Shown one piece after another: positions 6,934 to 9,039 of a DNA stretch of 9,039 nt. The position numbers and the translations under genes are program-made. The DNA comes from a bacterium (GTDB lineage Bacteria; Desulfobacterota; Binatia; UBA12015): assembly GCA_029976905.1 (NCBI GenBank), contig JAPOLW010000129.1, positions 1-9,039 of the forward strand. The letters are read 5' to 3'. The notes beneath the pieces are model-generated. The model was not told the origin of the DNA. It saw only the letters and a list, made by a program, of their open reading frames with translations, and made no database searches. Every line of letters starts with the position of its first letter. The stretch's first letter is position 1.

Positions 6934-7437
6934 CTAGCGCCTCTCGGGTCCGGGCCGGACCACCCCCTCGGCGATCAGAGCACCCCGCACGTCCTCGACG
7001 CGCTTGCGGTTTACCCCGAGATCTCCGTAGCCGATCCGGGAGGCAGACCGTACGGCGATGACGCCTTCGGCGGGGCGCAGATTCAACTCCAGATCGTCGA
7101 CGAAGCCCATCCGGGCGCTGGTGCACTCGGCGTAGAGGTACTCGGGCGATTCCTCGATGATCTGCGTGCGCGGTTGCCGTGTGACCACCTGGCCGGCGGC
7201 GCGCCACGCCGTCGCGGGATCGGTCGCGAGGACCAGGGGGGCGACGTAGTGCGTCGTATCAGAGACCGCCGCGTCGCTCGAGACGCAATTCGGGGACGAC
7301 GGGCAGGCGGCGAGGCGCCCGTCGGTGAGACCCAGGTTGGTCGGGCGTGTGCCCGCGCACGAGAAGAGAGCCATGGAGATCCCCCATACGAAGAAGAAAC
7401 GTGAGAGGCGAACGGCGGCAGTCGAAGCGGTGCCCAT
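6934..7437 (-). CDS. DUF1499 domain lipoprotein
   Basis: A 167-residue protein from the ATG at 7437. It starts with a lipoprotein signal: RLSRFFFVWGISMALFSC, with lipobox LFSC and the lipidated Cys at residue 27. The mature part is a DUF1499 domain, seen in LAACPSSPNCVSSDA (residues 42-56), PRTQIIEESPEYLYAECTSARMGFVDDLELNL and the conserved end IAVRSASRIGYGDLGVNRKRVEDVRGAL. The biochemical role of DUF1499 is unknown; the signal places it on a membrane facing the periplasm. An in-frame ATG at 7473 would add 12 residues before the signal and was not chosen. It is divergent from the CoA-transferase gene, and 166 bp separate its stop from prfC, so it is probably a separate transcript. Confidence 0.85.
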   Translation of the reverse strand: MGTASTAAVRLSRFFFVWGISMALFSCAGTRPTNLGLTDGRLAACPSSPNCVSSDAAVSDTTHYVAPLVLATDPATAWRAAGQVVTRQPRTQIIEESPEYLYAECTSARMGFVDDLELNLRPAEGVIAVRSASRIGYGDLGVNRKRVEDVRGALIAEGVVRPGPERR

Positions 7438-7527
7438 GAAGGTGCGGCTACCAGGGTCGGCGCCGATCGGCAATCCATCGCGTGCCCGCCCTTGCGTTGC
7501 GGTCCGTCGCGGGGCAGGACCTTCCGT
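7438..7527. promoter_or_regulatory. Short divergent intergenic region
   Basis: The 90 bp between the DUF1499 gene and the CoA-transferase gene must hold promoters for both unless transcription starts inside a gene. AGGA at 7516-7519 is a good ribosome binding site, 8 nt before the GTG at 7528. No clear -10/-35 pair or operator was recognised. Confidence 0.35.
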
Positions 7528-8838
7528 GTGGGTGATTGGCGGCAGGACTACCAGAGCAGACTGAGGACTCCCGAGGCTGCGGTGGAAGCGATTCCCGACG
7601 GGGCCTTCGTGCTACAGGGGAATGCGATCGGCGAATCGGCCGCGACACTCGCGGCGATTGCCCACCGGGCCCGGTCCGGCGGGCTTCGTCGGTTGCGCAT
7701 GGCTTCGCTGCTCCCCACCCGACATAGCGCTGCGACCGTCTTGTCTCCCGATGTCGCGGGTGTGATCGAGTGGATGTCCCTCTTCTCCAGTGGTGTCGAT
7801 CGGGAGGCGGTGCGCGCGGGCCGCGCGCAGTTCATGCCGATCCAGTTCCACCAGGTGCCCCGTATCATCCGGGATCACCTCGACGTCGATGTCGCCCTGG
7901 TGTGTGTGTCGCGGGTCGATGAAAACGGCTATGTCAGCCTCGGCACCAACGTCGATACGAACAAGGCAGCGATCGCCAAGGCGACCTACGTCATCGCCGA
8001 GGTGAACCGCCACATGCCCCGGGTCCACGGGGCGGGGTGGGTCCACATCTCGGAATTCGATGCGATCGTCGAGCACGATGAACTCCTGATGGAGCTGCCG
8101 GTGCCGCCGGTGCGCGAGGAAGATGCGGTGATGGGCAAGATCATCGCCGACATGATTCCCGACGGCGCGACGATCCAACTCGGCATCGGCGGCGTGCCCA
8201 ATGCCGTGGCACGCAGCCTCATGGGACATCGGGATCTCGGGATCCATACCGAGATGTTCGTGGATGCCATGGTCGATCTCATCCAATCGGGAGTAGCCAA
8301 CGGCTCGCGCAAGGTGATGCACCCGGGAAAAGCCATCTTTTCCTTCGCGGCCGGCTCGCAGCGCATGTACGAATTTCTCGATGACAATCCGGCCGTCGAG
8401 GCCCATCCCGTCGATTATACCAACGATCCGCCGAACATCGCTCGCAACGACGGGCTCGTCTCGGTGAACGCGACGATCGAGATCGACCTCACCGGCCAAT
8501 GCTGTTCGGAGTCGATCGGGGCCGAGCAATTCAGCGGCACCGGAGGTCAACTCGATTTCGTGCGTGGTGCCTACGACGCCGGAGGCACGTCGATCATCGC
8601 CTTCTACTCGACCGCCCGAGGTGGCGAGATCTCCCGCGTCGTGCCCACGCTGACGCCGGGCGCTGCAGTGACGACGCCGCGCACCGACGTGCACTATGTG
8701 GTCTCCGAGTATGGTGCGGCCCGCTTGAAGGGGCGCTCCACGCGCGAGCGCGCCGAGGCGCTGATTGCGCTGGCCCACCCGAAGTTCCGCGACGAGTTGC
8801 GTCGCGCCGCCGTCGAATTGCGCTACCTCGAGGACTGA
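7528..8838 (+). CDS. Acetyl-CoA hydrolase / 4-hydroxybutyrate-type CoA-transferase
   Basis: A 436-residue enzyme of the acetyl-CoA hydrolase/transferase family (family I CoA-transferases), cytoplasmic, which moves CoA between acetyl-CoA and another carboxylic acid through a glutamyl-CoA thioester. Visible motifs: DWRQDYQSRLRTPEAAVEAIPDG at the N-terminus, GIGGVPNAV at 219-227, the active-site segment GIHTEMFVDAMVDL with the probable catalytic Glu242, GQCCSES at 323-329, and GTGGQLDFVRGA from 337. The C-terminal TDVHYVVSEYGAARLKGRSTRERAEALIALAHP is typical of the family. The HTEMF segment resembles 4-hydroxybutyrate CoA-transferase more than succinyl-CoA enzymes, but the acceptor acid cannot be decided from sequence. 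GTG at 7528 was chosen for its good ribosome binding site and family-like start; an in-frame ATG at 7492 would add 12 residues. Confidence 0.93.
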   Translation: MGDWRQDYQSRLRTPEAAVEAIPDGAFVLQGNAIGESAATLAAIAHRARSGGLRRLRMASLLPTRHSAATVLSPDVAGVIEWMSLFSSGVDREAVRAGRAQFMPIQFHQVPRIIRDHLDVDVALVCVSRVDENGYVSLGTNVDTNKAAIAKATYVIAEVNRHMPRVHGAGWVHISEFDAIVEHDELLMELPVPPVREEDAVMGKIIADMIPDGATIQLGIGGVPNAVARSLMGHRDLGIHTEMFVDAMVDLIQSGVANGSRKVMHPGKAIFSFAAGSQRMYEFLDDNPAVEAHPVDYTNDPPNIARNDGLVSVNATIEIDLTGQCCSESIGAEQFSGTGGQLDFVRGAYDAGGTSIIAFYSTARGGEISRVVPTLTPGAAVTTPRTDVHYVVSEYGAARLKGRSTRERAEALIALAHPKFRDELRRAAVELRYLED

Positions 8839-8858
8839 ATCGCGCGGCCCACTCGCCG

Positions 8859-8926
8859 GCCCGGGCGATGCCACGCGGGCGGCCCGGGCGAGGCCCGAGC
8901 GATGCCACGCGGGCGGCCCGAGCGAC
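8859..8926. repeat. 34-bp tandem repeat, two copies, in a convergent intergenic gap
   Basis: Copy 1 is 8859-8892 and copy 2 is 8893-8926, with a further 5-bp start of a third (8927-8931). Each unit has a 23-bp part (gcccgRgcgatgccacgcgggcg) and an 11-bp part (gcccgRgcgaS). The copies differ at three positions, two of them matched G-to-A changes. Every unit contains GCCCG and CGGGC arms able to form a stem, so the block may act as a bidirectional terminator between the convergent genes; that role is inference. Confidence 0.7.
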
Positions 8927-8932
8927 GCCCGT

Positions 8933-9039
8933 TCAGGCGACGACGCCAGCTTGTCTCAGTCGCGCAATCTCGTCTCCGGGGAGCCCCGCCTCCGCGAGCA
9001 CCTCGTCGGTGTTTTCGCCCAGCGCGGGGGCGTGCCGAC
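8933..9039 (-). CDS. C-terminal end of a probable CaiB/BaiF (family III) CoA-transferase
   Basis: Only the last 34 residues are in the window: RHAPALGENTDEVLAEAGLPGDEIARLRQAGVVA, ending at TGA 8933-8935. The pattern P.LGE.T.EVL...G...EI..L...GVV is the usual ending of family III CoA-transferases (CaiB/BaiF, formyl-CoA or alpha-methylacyl-CoA racemase type), which move CoA between acyl groups or epimerise acyl-CoAs. No catalytic residue lies in the visible part. The gene converges on the acetyl-CoA hydrolase/transferase gene. Confidence 0.75.
   Translation of the reverse strand, partial: RHAPALGENTDEVLAEAGLPGDEIARLRQAGVVA

Noticed and set aside
5208..7061. 617-residue plus-strand open frame
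   Set aside because: It lies opposite prfC, whose identity is certain, and has no recognisable family.

Overview
The window is GC-rich, densely coded bacterial DNA. Gene content (lipoproteins, a periplasmic-type di-heme peroxidase, peptide chain release factor 3, CoA-transferase enzymes and a selenoprotein) suggests a Gram-negative bacterium, perhaps of a deltaproteobacteria-like or other uncultured environmental lineage. The lineage is inferred from gene content only. No RNA gene, insertion sequence, CRISPR array or phage gene was seen.

Layout: (1) 1-1257, minus strand, a di-heme cytochrome c peroxidase (MauG/CcpA-like) lipoprotein that runs off the left edge and has no ordinary start codon in its frame. 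(2) 1258-1457, a divergent intergenic region. (3) 1458-2525, plus strand, a DUF2855 family oxidoreductase-like protein. (4) 2544-7437, a minus-strand block read in the order DUF1499 lipoprotein, prfC (release factor 3), TerB-like protein, thioredoxin-domain protein, and a UGSC-family selenoprotein. (5) 7528-8838, plus strand, an acetyl-CoA hydrolase / 4-hydroxybutyrate-type CoA-transferase. (6) 8859-8926, a 34-bp tandem repeat. (7) 8933-9039, minus strand, the C-terminal end of a probable CaiB/BaiF-type CoA-transferase.

The main discovery is at 2544-3068. Read with standard stops, this stretch looks like two unrelated fragments. They join into one 174-residue protein when the in-frame TGA at 2781-2783 is read as selenocysteine, which gives the motif U-G-S-C-T-S-C. 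An 8-bp hairpin begins 12 nt after the UGA, and its apical G is the 20th nt, as expected for a bacterial SECIS element. The gene overlaps by 4 bp (ATGA) the end of a 483-residue protein with an N-terminal thioredoxin fold (CPTC). The pair therefore looks like a translationally coupled selenol/thiol redox module. An ordinary gene caller would truncate or miss the selenoprotein.

The two CoA-transferase-type genes at the right end suggest acyl-CoA metabolism there. The remaining genes appear unrelated in function to the redox pair.
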